From Eutrophobius brisbanensis (GTDB lineage: Bacteria > Pseudomonadota > Gammaproteobacteria > Eutrophobiales > Eutrophobiaceae), in the NCBI GenBank assembly GCA_038131795.1, contig JAYPQE010000003.1, forward strand, positions 558,001 to 622,000: a DNA stretch of 64,000 nt. The letters run 5' to 3'. The position numbers and the translations under genes were made by a program. This document shows positions 33,604 through 43,295 of this stretch, piece after piece (positions within the stretch are counted from its first letter, which is position 1; every line of letters begins with the position of its first letter). The notes below the pieces were generated by a model. It was not told where the DNA came from. It saw only the letters and a program-made list of their open reading frames with translations, and did no database searches.

Positions 33604-36012
33604 ATGGAATCAGATACCTCCCCTAATATATATCCCGTTTTGCCCTTGAGAGATGTGGTGGTGTATCCACATATGGTGATTCCCTTATTTGTAGGCAGAG
33701 GAAAATCCATCAAGGCCCTGGACCAGGCAATGGAAGGTAATAAACAAATACTATTAATTGCCCAAAAATCTGCTGGCGAAGATGATCCTAAAATTGATGA
33801 AATTTACAAAATTGGGACCTTATCCAATATCTTGCAGATGCTAAAACTGCCGGATGGCACCATAAAAGTCCTGGTGGAAGGTGTTAAACGTGCCAGGATA
33901 ACTGAATTTACTCAAATTGATGATATGTTTTCCGCGTCTATTGATATGGTGGATGAACCAGAGGCAGATGAAAAAGAGCTGGATATCTTAAGTCGCTCTA
34001 CCATGCATCAATTTGAACAATATATAAAATTAAATAAAAAAGTCCCCCCCGAAATTCTGTCTTCTGTATCAGGGATTGATGAGCCCAGTCGACTGGCCGA
34101 TACCATTGCAGCGCATATGGCAATTCGTATCGAAGAAAAACAAAATATTCTTGAACTGTTTGATGTTTCAGAACGCCTGGAACACATTATTCAGTTAATG
34201 GAAGCCGAAATCGACATGTTGCAGGTCGAAAAACGTATACGTGGACGTGTTAAATCTCAAATGGAAAAGAGCCAGCGTGAATACTATCTAAACGAGCAGA
34301 TGAAGGCCATCCAGAAAGAGCTTGGTGATATGGAAGAGATACCTAATGAGATAGAAGAACTCACCGAGAAGATAGAAACGTCCGGAATGCCTAAAGACAC
34401 ACTTTCCAAGGCCACATCGGAATTGAATAAATTAAAAATGATGTCTCCCATGTCTGCTGAGGCAACCGTTGTAAGAAACTACATAGACTGGCTGGTGAAT
34501 GTCCCCTGGAAGAAAAAAAGCAAAATATTCAGGGACATTAAGAAGGCCGAACTGGTCCTGGATGAGGACCATTATGGACTGGAGAAGGTTAAAGACCGGA
34601 TCCTGGAGTATCTTGCTGTCCAGCAACGGGTAAGAAAGCTTAAAGGGCCTATTTTATGTCTGGTAGGACCGCCCGGGGTGGGTAAGACGTCCTTGGGCAA
34701 ATCCATTGCCCGGGCAACCAACCGAAAATTTATCCGTATGTCACTAGGTGGGGTACGGGACGAGGCTGAAATACGTGGCCATAGACGAACCTATATCGGT
34801 TCAATGCCTGGAAAAATAATCCAGAGTATTTCCAAGGCCGGAACCAAGAATCCGCTTATCTTGTTGGATGAAGTCGATAAGATGGCCATGGATTTTAGAG
34901 GTGATCCTGCCTCTGCATTGCTGGAGGTTTTGGACCCTGAACAAAACAACACATTTAATGACCATTATCTTGAAGTCGATTATGACCTTTCAGAGGTCAT
35001 GTTTGTGATGACAGCAAACAGTCTGAATATACCACCGGCCTTATTGGACAGGATGGAAGTTATTCGTCTGTCTGGTTACACGGAACATGAAAAAGTAAAT
35101 ATTGCGAAAAAATATTTAATTCCTAAACAGATTAAGGCAAATGGCCTTAAAGATGACGAGATCACTATTAGTGAATCTACAATCAGAGACATCATTCGTC
35201 ATTACACCCGAGAAGCCGGTGTCAGAAATCTGGAAAGGGAAATCGCCAATATATGTCGTAAGGTTGTAAAGCAACTCATCAAACAACCAGAAGGCAAGCA
35301 ACGGTCAATTACACCGAAGCAGTTGGAAAAGTTATTGGGTGTTAAACGCTTCCGGTTTGGTCAGGCTGAACAGGAAGATCGCGTTGGCCAGGTAACTGGA
35401 TTGGCATGGACAGAAGTCGGTGGTGATTTGTTGACTATTGAGGCAGCAATTGTCCCGGGTAAAGGCAAGGCGACCCGTACGGGTAAGTTGGGCGAAGTGA
35501 TGCAGGAATCCATTGAAGCCGCCATGACCGTGGTCCGCAGTCGCAGCGAAGTACTCGGTATAAATCCTAAATTTTACAGGGAAAATGATTTTCATATCCA
35601 TGTCCCGGAAGGGGCTACACCCAAGGACGGCCCAAGCGCCGGTGTGGCAATGTGTACTTCATTGGTTTCCGCATTAACGGGTATACCGGTTAAATCCAGT
35701 GTTGCCATGACCGGTGAGATTACACTGCGAGGTGAAGTATTACCCATTGGTGGATTGAAGGAAAAATTATTAGCAGCACTAAGAGGTGGAATCAAAACCG
35801 TTCTCATTCCATATGAGAACGAACGTGAACTGGTTGAAATTCCAAAAAACATCAAACAGAATCTGGAGATAAGACCCGTACGATGGATTGATGAAGTGTT
35901 TGAAGTCGCGTTACAACATATGCCGCAACCGGGAAAAAATCCGGATGAGATGATTAATAAAAATGATAATACCTCTGATGAAAATGAGGATGATATTATC
36001 CGGCCTCACTAG
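33604..36012 (+). CDS. lon: Lon protease
   Basis: ATP-dependent serine protease of 802 aa that degrades misfolded and regulatory proteins. Order of parts: N-terminal substrate domain (LPLRDVVVYPHMVIPLFVGR at about 11-30), coiled coil, AAA+ module with Walker A GPPGVGKTS (about 357) and Walker B ILLDEVDK, then the protease domain with catalytic Ser in DGPSAGVAM and Lys in the later GGLKEKLLAA region. It follows clpX with 94 bases that hold a sigma-32-like promoter. Confidence 0.98.
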   Translation: MESDTSPNIYPVLPLRDVVVYPHMVIPLFVGRGKSIKALDQAMEGNKQILLIAQKSAGEDDPKIDEIYKIGTLSNILQMLKLPDGTIKVLVEGVKRARITEFTQIDDMFSASIDMVDEPEADEKELDILSRSTMHQFEQYIKLNKKVPPEILSSVSGIDEPSRLADTIAAHMAIRIEEKQNILELFDVSERLEHIIQLMEAEIDMLQVEKRIRGRVKSQMEKSQREYYLNEQMKAIQKELGDMEEIPNEIEELTEKIETSGMPKDTLSKATSELNKLKMMSPMSAEATVVRNYIDWLVNVPWKKKSKIFRDIKKAELVLDEDHYGLEKVKDRILEYLAVQQRVRKLKGPILCLVGPPGVGKTSLGKSIARATNRKFIRMSLGGVRDEAEIRGHRRTYIGSMPGKIIQSISKAGTKNPLILLDEVDKMAMDFRGDPASALLEVLDPEQNNTFNDHYLEVDYDLSEVMFVMTANSLNIPPALLDRMEVIRLSGYTEHEKVNIAKKYLIPKQIKANGLKDDEITISESTIRDIIRHYTREAGVRNLEREIANICRKVVKQLIKQPEGKQRSITPKQLEKLLGVKRFRFGQAEQEDRVGQVTGLAWTEVGGDLLTIEAAIVPGKGKATRTGKLGEVMQESIEAAMTVVRSRSEVLGINPKFYRENDFHIHVPEGATPKDGPSAGVAMCTSLVSALTGIPVKSSVAMTGEITLRGEVLPIGGLKEKLLAALRGGIKTVLIPYENERELVEIPKNIKQNLEIRPVRWIDEVFEVALQHMPQPGKNPDEMINKNDNTSDENEDDIIRPH

Positions 36013-36069
36013 TCAAGTTATTATTTAGTTTTATTGTTAAAAAAAACCTTAAATAATTCATGCCCCTGC

Positions 36070-36098
36070 TTGACGTTATATTAAGTGCTTGATATAAA
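36070..36098 (+). promoter_or_regulatory. Sigma-70 promoter of hupB
   Basis: TTGACG (36070-36075), exactly 17 bases, then TATAAA (36093-36098): a near-consensus pair, 84 bases before the hupB start. Confidence 0.7.
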
Positions 36099-36181
36099 GT
36101 TCGACTGAGTTTCATCTCTAGAATTTTTCACTTCACCAAAAAGATTGTCTTCCTGGGGAAGAACCAAGGGGTTTGAATATT

Positions 36182-36454
36182 ATGAATAAATCAGATTTGA
36201 TTGATGCTGTTGCTGATTCTGCCGATATCTCCAAAGCTGCTGCGGGCAGGGCATTGGATGGTGCGCTTGAGGCAATAACCAAGGCGCTGAAGAAAGGCGA
36301 CAGTGTTACGCTAGTCGGTTTTGGCACTTTTACCGTCAGAAAACGTAATGCGCGGACTGGTAGAAATCCAAGGACAGGCGAAGCTATTAAAATTAAGGCT
36401 TCCAAGGTCCCTGGATTCAAACCTGGAAAAGCGCTTAAGGATGCCATAAACTAG
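36182..36454 (+). CDS. hupB: DNA-binding protein HU-beta
   Basis: A 90-aa nucleoid protein that binds and bends DNA as a dimer. It shows MNKSDLIDAVADSADISKAAAGRALD, then the core GFGTFTVRKRNARTGRNPRTGE with the arm residues RNP, and the end KVPGFKPGKALKDAIN. ATG 36182 (AAGGGG 10 bases upstream) gives the standard start; TTG 36173 is only 1-2 bases from that site. The lon-hupB-tRNA-ppiD order is typical of the class. Confidence 0.97.
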   Translation: MNKSDLIDAVADSADISKAAAGRALDGALEAITKALKKGDSVTLVGFGTFTVRKRNARTGRNPRTGEAIKIKASKVPGFKPGKALKDAIN

Positions 36455-36465
36455 CGAGCACTTTC

Positions 36466-36541
36466 GGGTGCTTAGCTCAGTTGGGAGAGCGTCGCCCTTA
36501 CAAGGCGAATGTCGGGAGTTCGAGCCTCTCAGCACCCACCA
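36466..36541 (+). tRNA. tRNA-Val (anticodon TAC)
   Basis: 76 bases including CCA; acceptor GGGTGCT/AGCACCC; anticodon stem TCGCC/GGCGA, loop CTTACAA. It starts 12 bases after hupB. Confidence 0.96.
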
Positions 36542-36547
36542 GATTAG

Positions 36548-36624
36548 GGAGTGGTAGTTCAGTTGGTTAGAATACCGGCCTGTCACGCCGGGGGTCGCGG
36601 GTTCGAGTCCCGTCCACTCCGCCA
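36548..36624 (+). tRNA. tRNA-Asp (anticodon GTC)
   Basis: 77 bases including CCA; acceptor GGAGTGG/CCACTCC; anticodon stem CCGGC/GCCGG, loop CTGTCAC. Six bases separate it from tRNA-Val, so they are co-transcribed. Confidence 0.96.
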
Positions 36625-36636
36625 GATTGAAAGATG

Positions 36637-36666
36637 GGCGTACCTGGTTTAAGGTACGCCTTTTTT
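36637..36666 (+). terminator. Rho-independent terminator after the tRNA pair
   Basis: GGCGTACCT (36637-36645) and AGGTACGCC (36652-36660) form a perfect 9-bp stem, followed by six T. It ends the hupB/tRNA transcript before ppiD. Confidence 0.9.
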
Positions 36667-36694
36667 CGTTGGTTTTAGGTTACAATGACATACT

Positions 36695-38590
36695 ATGTTA
36701 CAGATTATTAGAAATTTATTTACCGGCTGGGTGGCCGTATTATTTATCGCCTTACTGATCATCCCATTTGCTTTCTGGGGGATTACTTCCTATTTTGGTA
36801 GTGCGGCGAACATTGATGCTGCCACTGTGAATGGCGAAAGTATTTCATTGGCAGAATATCAATCCTCATATCAAAATATTCGCCGGCAATTCCAGAACAT
36901 CAGTCCCCAGTTGGCGCAAGAAAATGAGTTTATTAAACAACAAACGCTGGATAAATTAATCGATAGGATATTATTGCTGGATATTAAACAGAACCTGGGA
37001 TTAAGGGTTAGTAATGACCAGATCAGACAGGCCATACTGGAGATCCCTAATTTCAGGAATCCAGAGGGCTTTGATACCGTTGCCTATAACAGTTTCCTGC
37101 TCAGATCAGGAATGACTGCACCCATGTTCGAAGCAGAGATGAGAGATGATCTCAGCCTTGAACAGCTACAGACAGGTTTATTACAAACCACCATCGTTAC
37201 CCCCCATGAATTGCGACTGATTGGAGCGATAGAAAGGGAAACGCGAAATATCCGTTATGCCACCATCGAGTATGATGATTTTAAAGAGGGTGTTGAAGTG
37301 ACGCAGGTAGAGATCCAGGCTGATTATGATGAAAATGCGTCCAGCTACATCAGCCCTGAGCAGGTCAAACTCGCCTACATACACCTGTCTATAGATGATG
37401 TGGCCCAGGAGGTCACAGTTGGTGAAGGTGAACTGGAAACCTATTTTGATAGCTTCAGGGACAATTACAGCATTACTGAGCGTAGAAAGGTCAGGCAAAT
37501 CCTGGTGTATTCAGAGGGCGAAGAAGACAGGGAGTCAGCAGAAACTATAGCAAACCAGATCTATGACCAGGTGGCCAATTCTGGCTTGAGTTTTGAGGAC
37601 GCACGAACTCAATACGACAATGAAGACATTACGGTTGAAGTGAGTGATTTTGGTTTTCTAAACCAGGGTGTCCTGGACCCGGAAGTTGATGAAGTGGTGT
37701 TTAATACAGAGGTGGGGGTTTTGAGTGAACCCATTCAGACAGATTACGGTTTTCAAATTGTTGTTGTTGATGAAGTGACCGGTGGTGACCGACCAGACTT
37801 GTCAGAAGTCCGTGGTGAAGTCGAAACAGATTATCGCCGTAGTCAGGCTGAGAGACGTTTTTTCGAGTTATATGATGAACTGGCGGTCCTGACCTATGAG
37901 AATCCAGATACATTGGCTATTGCATCAGAGACACTGGATTTGGACATACAGGAAAGTGATTATTTATCACGAAACGGTGGTAGCAATATCCTCCTGAATA
38001 ATCAGAAAGTATTATCTGCCGCCTTCAGTGATGATGTTCTCAATGAAGGGAATAATAGTGAACTGATTGAAATCGATGCCGATCAGATAGTCGTCATCCG
38101 GGTGACAGAACATCAGCCACAAAGAACAATGACCTTATCTGAGGTTGAAGATTCCATCAGGGCAAAGATCCTGTTTGATAAGGTATCCGGTTTAACTGCT
38201 GATAGAGGCGATGAAATCATCGGGAAAATACGCCAGGGCGCTGATTCAGATGTGATAGCGGAAGAATACTCGATTATCTGGACCAATAAGAATGATGTAG
38301 GGCGAACCGATTTGGCCCTTAATGGCCAGCTTCTTCAAGCTGCGTTTACAGCGGATAAACCAGCGGATGGAGAGGTATCTGTCATAGGTGCACCTTTAAT
38401 ATCCGGTGATTATGGCATTGTCGTAGTGACGGACGTAAATGATATCGATCCGGAATCACTCGCAGACGAAGATATCGCCGAGATCTTTAATCGGGTCATG
38501 CAAAACAACGCCTCACGTACCTGGTCAAATATCCTGACTGACCTTCGGGCGGATGCTGATATTGAGATTTTTGAAGATAACCTCAACTAG
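36695..38590 (+). CDS. ppiD: Periplasmic folding chaperone PpiD
   Basis: A 631-aa protein anchored by one N-terminal membrane helix (about residues 13-34, VAVLFIALLIIPFAFWG). A SurA-N-like helical domain follows (FIKQQTLDKLIDRILLLD), then a parvulin-like domain in the middle (RKVRQILVYSEGEE to GFQIVVVDE) and a second partial repeat. It assists proteins leaving the Sec translocon. The parvulin part keeps the fold, but PpiD enzymes often lack activity. The gene end overlaps the convergent symporter gene by 4 bases. Confidence 0.92.
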   Translation: MLQIIRNLFTGWVAVLFIALLIIPFAFWGITSYFGSAANIDAATVNGESISLAEYQSSYQNIRRQFQNISPQLAQENEFIKQQTLDKLIDRILLLDIKQNLGLRVSNDQIRQAILEIPNFRNPEGFDTVAYNSFLLRSGMTAPMFEAEMRDDLSLEQLQTGLLQTTIVTPHELRLIGAIERETRNIRYATIEYDDFKEGVEVTQVEIQADYDENASSYISPEQVKLAYIHLSIDDVAQEVTVGEGELETYFDSFRDNYSITERRKVRQILVYSEGEEDRESAETIANQIYDQVANSGLSFEDARTQYDNEDITVEVSDFGFLNQGVLDPEVDEVVFNTEVGVLSEPIQTDYGFQIVVVDEVTGGDRPDLSEVRGEVETDYRRSQAERRFFELYDELAVLTYENPDTLAIASETLDLDIQESDYLSRNGGSNILLNNQKVLSAAFSDDVLNEGNNSELIEIDADQIVVIRVTEHQPQRTMTLSEVEDSIRAKILFDKVSGLTADRGDEIIGKIRQGADSDVIAEEYSIIWTNKNDVGRTDLALNGQLLQAAFTADKPADGEVSVIGAPLISGDYGIVVVTDVNDIDPESLADEDIAEIFNRVMQNNASRTWSNILTDLRADADIEIFEDNLN

Positions 38591-39798
38591 TCTATATCGT
38601 CTTCCAGGGTATAGTGCTGAATCACTGCTGTACCCACACTGTCTCCCCAGACATTAACCGTTGTTCGAATACGATCCAGGAACCAGTCAACAGCCAGGAT
38701 CAGTCCCACGCCCTCCAGGGGCAGGTTTACTGCTGTTAATACTATAGCCATGGTAACCAGTCCTGCCTGAGGTATGGCAGCGGCGCCAATTGCCGCCAAT
38801 GTTGCCGTAATAAAAATAATCGACTGCTGTGCAAAACCCATATCATAGCCGTAGGCCTGGGCAATAAACATCACAGCCACGGCCTCATACAGGGCTGTTC
38901 CATCCATATTTACTGTTGCCCCCAGGGGCAGGATAAACTTTGCAGCCCGTTTCTTGACGCCGGCTTCAATAGCGCATTCCATGGTCAAGGGTAACGTCGC
39001 GCTGGAGCTGGCAGTACCAAACGCCGTGACCAGTGCCCTGAGCATGGATAGCAGATAATCAATTCCCCGCCCACCCAGGAACTTCAATACACCGAACAGA
39101 AAAATGAAATGCAGCACCAGTGCAAAAATAACCGTAAACATGTACCAGCCGACTTTTTGTATCTCAATCCAGACGGCCTCACCACCGCCGGATTCACCCA
39201 GTTTCGATGCGATCAGGGCAAATATCCCAACCGGTGCGAGGTACATTAACCAGATCACCAGTTTCATCATGACGTCGTTAAGGCCTTCAAAAAAGTTTGA
39301 AATGGTTGTGCCGCGATCACCTATAGTTGTCAGGGCGATTCCAAAAACAATACAAAAAACGATTATGGGTAACAGCTCCAGTCTGGCGGCAGAATCCACC
39401 AGGCTTGGTGAAATCAGTGTCAGGATGATATCGCCAATACCAGTTGCTTCCTTACCCACAATAGCATCGGGAATGTCCTGGCTGAGCTGCTCTGTGCCGA
39501 CACCGGGTTGAATGATATTTACTGCCACCAGGCCGATGAAGACGGCAATGGCGGTGGTGCTGAGATAGTAAAGTACAGTAAAACCACCGAGTTTACCCAG
39601 GTGTCTGACATCGCCTATGGCAGTGATACTGGTAATGACCGCCGCGATGATGAGCGGTACGATTAACATCTTCAGTGCATCGAGAAAAAATGTACCGACC
39701 CAGGCAATGGACATCATGGTGGTGCCAAAGAACCAGCCGCAGAAGATACCGCCAATAGCGCCGATCAGAATCCAAAGGAGTAGTTTATTGTCTTTCAA
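38587..39798 (-). CDS. Dicarboxylate/amino acid:cation symporter (DAACS family)
   Basis: The 403-aa inner-membrane protein has the GltP/DctA signatures: FLDALKMLIVPLIIAAVITS, TAFGTASSSATLPLTMECA (serine-rich loop), LPLGATVNMDGTALYEAV and AIPQAGLVTMAIVL. It imports glutamate, aspartate or C4-dicarboxylates with sodium or protons; the exact substrate is not readable. It stands alone between ppiD and fabI on the minus strand. Confidence 0.92.
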   Translation of the reverse strand: MKDNKLLLWILIGAIGGIFCGWFFGTTMMSIAWVGTFFLDALKMLIVPLIIAAVITSITAIGDVRHLGKLGGFTVLYYLSTTAIAVFIGLVAVNIIQPGVGTEQLSQDIPDAIVGKEATGIGDIILTLISPSLVDSAARLELLPIIVFCIVFGIALTTIGDRGTTISNFFEGLNDVMMKLVIWLMYLAPVGIFALIASKLGESGGGEAVWIEIQKVGWYMFTVIFALVLHFIFLFGVLKFLGGRGIDYLLSMLRALVTAFGTASSSATLPLTMECAIEAGVKKRAAKFILPLGATVNMDGTALYEAVAVMFIAQAYGYDMGFAQQSIIFITATLAAIGAAAIPQAGLVTMAIVLTAVNLPLEGVGLILAVDWFLDRIRTTVNVWGDSVGTAVIQHYTLEDDID

Positions 39799-39816
39799 GA
39801 TTCCTCCAATATTAGA

Positions 39817-39895
39817 AGTGAAATGTAATACGTTATATGTAAAACGTTTAGCGTCATGCCAAAATCATTCCACGTTTTACGTTTCACATTTCACT
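39817..39895. repeat. Long imperfect inverted repeat between fabI and the symporter
   Basis: The left arm 39817-39846 (AGTGAAATGTAATACG...TAAAACG) and the right arm 39873-39895 (CGTTTTACGTTTCACATTTCACT) are near-perfect inverses apart from a short insertion in the left arm. It lies just after the fabI stop on the minus strand and could act as a terminator or an RNA hairpin; it lacks a clear T-run. Confidence 0.65.
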
Positions 39896-39897
39896 CA

Positions 39898-40674
39898 TTA
39901 TGAGCTTCCTGCAATGTTATACCCACAGTCTACATAGGTAATTTCACCTGTTACGGCGGAGGCCATATCAGAACACAGAAAAGCGGCGACATTACCTACT
40001 TCTTCGATGGTAACATTACGTCGTAAAGGAGAATGCTCTTCCACATGGTTTAAAAAGCCTTTCAGGCCCTTAATGCCTGATGCCGCCAGGGTGCGAATGG
40101 GACCGGCAGAGATAGCATTAACACGGATATTTTCTGGCCCGAGGCTGGCGGCCATGTACCGAACATTAGCCTCCAGGCTGGCCTTTGCCACCCCCATGAC
40201 GTTGTAATTGGGCATGGCGATTACTGCTCCAATATATGACAAGGTCAACAAAGCACTATTTCTGCCTTCCATCATGGGTTTCGCTGCTTTGGCGAGAGCG
40301 GAAAAACTGTAGGAACTGATATCATGGGCCATGAGAAAGCCGTCCCGATTGAGGTTCTCCAGGTAGCTGCCCTCTAACATCTCTCGCGGGGCAAAGGCCG
40401 CAGAATGGACAAGGATATCCAGGCCATCCCATGTTTTTGATAGTTCTGAGAAGACATTTTCAATCTGGGAATCATCTGTGAGCTCACAGGGCAGGGTGAT
40501 ACTGGAATCCAACTCTTCTGCAAAGCCTTCAACCCGGCCTTTCAATTTGTCGTTTTGATAGGTGAATGCCAGTTCTGCCCCCTCGCGGTGCATGGCCTGG
40601 GCAATCCCATAGGCAATAGAACGATTACTTGCAACCCCAGTGATTAGTGCACGTTTACCTTCCAGCATGCTCAT
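39898..40674 (-). CDS. fabI: Enoyl-[acyl-carrier-protein] reductase (NADH)
   Basis: Last reduction of the fatty-acid elongation cycle. It is a short-chain dehydrogenase fold with GVASNRSIAYGIAQAMHREGA as the NAD-binding start, and the FabI Tyr-x6-Lys pair in SYIGAVIAMPNYNVMGVAKAS. ISAGPIRTLAASGI follows. ATG 40674 is chosen because GGAG sits 8 bases upstream; an ATG at 40707 would add 11 residues. 258 aa is normal. It lies downstream of the peptide transporter operon, 82 bases away. Confidence 0.96.
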   Translation of the reverse strand: MSMLEGKRALITGVASNRSIAYGIAQAMHREGAELAFTYQNDKLKGRVEGFAEELDSSITLPCELTDDSQIENVFSELSKTWDGLDILVHSAAFAPREMLEGSYLENLNRDGFLMAHDISSYSFSALAKAAKPMMEGRNSALLTLSYIGAVIAMPNYNVMGVAKASLEANVRYMAASLGPENIRVNAISAGPIRTLAASGIKGLKGFLNHVEEHSPLRRNVTIEEVGNVAAFLCSDMASAVTGEITYVDCGYNIAGSS

Positions 40675-40755
40675 CTTTGAATCTCCATGTTGATTATTTA
40701 ACCCCATTATATGGATTCAAGGGCAATAAATCAGCCAGAGATATGAAACTTCTAA

Positions 40756-42411
40756 TTATCGGCTAATTGCTGCAGTAGACTGTCTAAGACGTTCTTTTTT
40801 CGGATCAGGTATGGGGATGGCACCAAGTAGGGAACGGGTATATTCATGCTTTGGATTAGAAAAAATAGATTCTGTGTCACCTGATTCAATTATCTTGCCA
40901 CTTTGCATCACAGCGACCCGATCGCAGATATATCGTACTACTGAGAGGTCATGGGATATAAATATCATGGTTAATTGGTATTGTTTTATCAGGTTTAATA
41001 ACAGGTCCAGGATCTGGGCCTGGATGGTGACATCCAGTGCCGATACCGGTTCATCGGCAATAATTAATTTGGGCCGTAATGCCAGGGCCCGGGCGATGGC
41101 AATTCGTTGCCTTTGTCCCCCAGAGAATTCATGGGGGTATTTACGGATCTGATTGGCATCCAGTCCCACATCCTGCATGAGTTTAATGACTTCAGAGATT
41201 ATTTTATCTTTATTCCCAGTCACTCGAAGGTTGATTGCCTCTGCGAGGGTATCAAAAACTGTCATGCGTGGATTAAGTGATGAATAAGGGTCCTGGAATA
41301 CCATCTGGATTTGTCGGCGTGCTTGTTCAATATTAGAATTTGACCTGGATATTAGATTCTCTCCATTGAATGTTATTTTGCCTGCATTGATGTCTACATG
41401 CTTAATAATTGACCTGCCTATGGTCGATTTTCCACTGCCGGACTCACCAACCAGACCCATTGTTTCGCCTGGATATATATCCAGGGTCACATCATCAACC
41501 GCTTTAATGATATCTGACGTGGATTGCAGGATGCTGCGAGTACCATGAAAATAGGTTCTTATCTCCTGAAGTTCCAGCAAGGGGGGAGAGTCAATACCTT
41601 TGTCATATTGAAACCTTTCAGGTTTTGCTGTGCACGGTATAGAGGCCAGCAGCTTTTTCGTATAGGGGTGGTGGGTTTGATAAAAGATATCCTCAACAGG
41701 ACCGGATTCTACGATATCCCCCTTTTCCATAACCAGGACATCATCCGCGATCCCGGCAATGACCCCCAGATCATGGCTGATAAATATCAGTCCAATATTG
41801 TGGTCATTTTGCAGCCGCTTGATCAGTCTTAAGATCTGAGCCTGTATGGTCACATCCAATGCCGTGGTAGGTTCATCAGCAATGAGGATCTCGGGTTCTG
41901 TTAATAATGCCATGGCAATCATGACCCGTTGGCGCATTCCTCCTGAGAGTTCATGCGGGTAGCCCTTTATACGTTTATCCGGATTTGCAATTCCCACTTC
42001 TTCCAATGATTCGATGGCCTTCATTCTTGCAGACCTTTTGCTCATGTCCTTATGCAAGGTCAGAGATTCAGTCAGTTGAGTCTCGATGGTGAGGTAAGGA
42101 TTAAGCGACGTCATGGGATCCTGGAAGATCATGGAGATGCGGTTGCCACGTATCTGTCTTAACGATGATTTACTGGCTTGCAACAGGTCTTTCTCATCAA
42201 AGATTACCTTGCCACGGTCAATACTGGCCGGGGGTATGGGCAATAGTCCAATGAGGCTATAGCATAAGACAGATTTCCCCGAGCCTGATTCCCCAACAAT
42301 GCCCAGTGTCTTACCATGGTCTAATGAAAAGCTAGCATTTTTAACAGCTTCAATCCGGCCTTCCCGGGTGTTAAAGCTGATACTGAGATCTTCTACCTTT
42401 AACAATGCCAT
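40756..42411 (-). CDS. Peptide ABC transporter, fused double ATP-binding subunit
   Basis: The 551-aa protein contains two complete ABC ATPase domains in one chain, like YejF/GsiA types. Domain 1 has GESGSGKS (about 37-44), LSGGMRQR and ILIADEPTTALD. Domain 2 has GESGSGKS (about 317), FSGGQRQR and LIIADEPVSALD. It would power import through the two permeases encoded just upstream (gap of 2 bases to the next gene). It belongs to the minus-strand operon oppA-B-C-DF. Confidence 0.93.
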   Translation of the reverse strand: MALLKVEDLSISFNTREGRIEAVKNASFSLDHGKTLGIVGESGSGKSVLCYSLIGLLPIPPASIDRGKVIFDEKDLLQASKSSLRQIRGNRISMIFQDPMTSLNPYLTIETQLTESLTLHKDMSKRSARMKAIESLEEVGIANPDKRIKGYPHELSGGMRQRVMIAMALLTEPEILIADEPTTALDVTIQAQILRLIKRLQNDHNIGLIFISHDLGVIAGIADDVLVMEKGDIVESGPVEDIFYQTHHPYTKKLLASIPCTAKPERFQYDKGIDSPPLLELQEIRTYFHGTRSILQSTSDIIKAVDDVTLDIYPGETMGLVGESGSGKSTIGRSIIKHVDINAGKITFNGENLISRSNSNIEQARRQIQMVFQDPYSSLNPRMTVFDTLAEAINLRVTGNKDKIISEVIKLMQDVGLDANQIRKYPHEFSGGQRQRIAIARALALRPKLIIADEPVSALDVTIQAQILDLLLNLIKQYQLTMIFISHDLSVVRYICDRVAVMQSGKIIESGDTESIFSNPKHEYTRSLLGAIPIPDPKKERLRQSTAAISR

Positions 42412-42413
42412 GT

Positions 42414-43295
42414 TCAGTCCTTTGCCGCCCTCGGATCGATGGCATCGCGCAGGCCATCACCCAGGAAGTTCAGTGAAAACAGTGTCACTGATAAGGTCAG
42501 TGCAGGGAAAATCAACAACCAGGGATATTCTTCCATGGTCTCAACACCGTTTGAGATTAATGATCCCCAGGAACTCATGGGTGGCTGAATTCCAAGGCCC
42601 AGGAAACTGAGGAAGGATTCCAGCAGGATCACACCAGGAATGGTCAGGGTGGTATAGACGATAACGGGACCGAGTATATTCGGCAGCATATGCCGGGTGA
42701 TGATCCGCCATCTGGGCAGGCCCATACTGATGACGGCATCGATATATTCCTGGTTACGGATGCTCATGATCTGGCTGCGTACGATCCGGGCCATGGTCAG
42801 CCATTCAACTGCGCCAATGGCAAAAAACAATAGATAGATATTCCTGCCAAACACCACCATCAACAGAATAATAAATATGGTAAAGGGCAGGGCATAGAGG
42901 ATATCGACGATACGCATCATGACCATGTCCACCCGGCCACCCAGGTATCCGGAAATAGTCCCCCAGGTGACACCGATAGTGAGAGCCACGGTGGTGGCAA
43001 GGATGCCCACCATGAGTGAAATACGGCTGCCATAAAGTATGCGGGTAAAAAGGTCCCTGCCCAGGGTATCTGTACCCAGCCAGTGTTTGCTGGAAGGTGG
43101 TGATGCCCCCAGCGCCAGATTTTGCTCCTCGTAGGAGTAAGGGGCAATCAAATCGGCAAAGATGGCAATCAATATAAAGAAAATGACAACACATAGTCCA
43201 AATACAGCCAGATGATTTTGCAGCAATCGTGAAAATGCATCCTGCCAGAGAGAGCGGCCTTGTTGATAGATATCCAGTGTAGTTGCTGTAGTCAT
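42414..43295 (-). CDS. Peptide ABC transporter permease (OppC/DppC-like)
   Basis: A 293-aa membrane subunit with about six helices. It has the N-terminal PYSYEEQNLALGASPPSSKHWLGTDTLGRDLFTR motif of DppC-type permeases, and the EAA loop SMGLPRWRIITRHMLPNILGP that contacts the ATPase. It overlaps the upstream permease gene by 4 bases, which suggests translational coupling. Confidence 0.93.
   Translation of the reverse strand: MTTATTLDIYQQGRSLWQDAFSRLLQNHLAVFGLCVVIFFILIAIFADLIAPYSYEEQNLALGASPPSSKHWLGTDTLGRDLFTRILYGSRISLMVGILATTVALTIGVTWGTISGYLGGRVDMVMMRIVDILYALPFTIFIILLMVVFGRNIYLLFFAIGAVEWLTMARIVRSQIMSIRNQEYIDAVISMGLPRWRIITRHMLPNILGPVIVYTTLTIPGVILLESFLSFLGLGIQPPMSSWGSLISNGVETMEEYPWLLIFPALTLSVTLFSLNFLGDGLRDAIDPRAAKD

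Noticed and set aside
36311..36586. Minus-strand open frame across hupB end and tRNA-Val (contains RGSNSRHSPCKGDALP)
   Set aside because: Spurious tRNA-antisense frame overlapping a real gene.
42805..43194. Overlapping open frames within the OppC-like permease
   Set aside because: Shadow frames rich in His/Trp/Cys from permuted hydrophobic codons; the permease frame explains the region.
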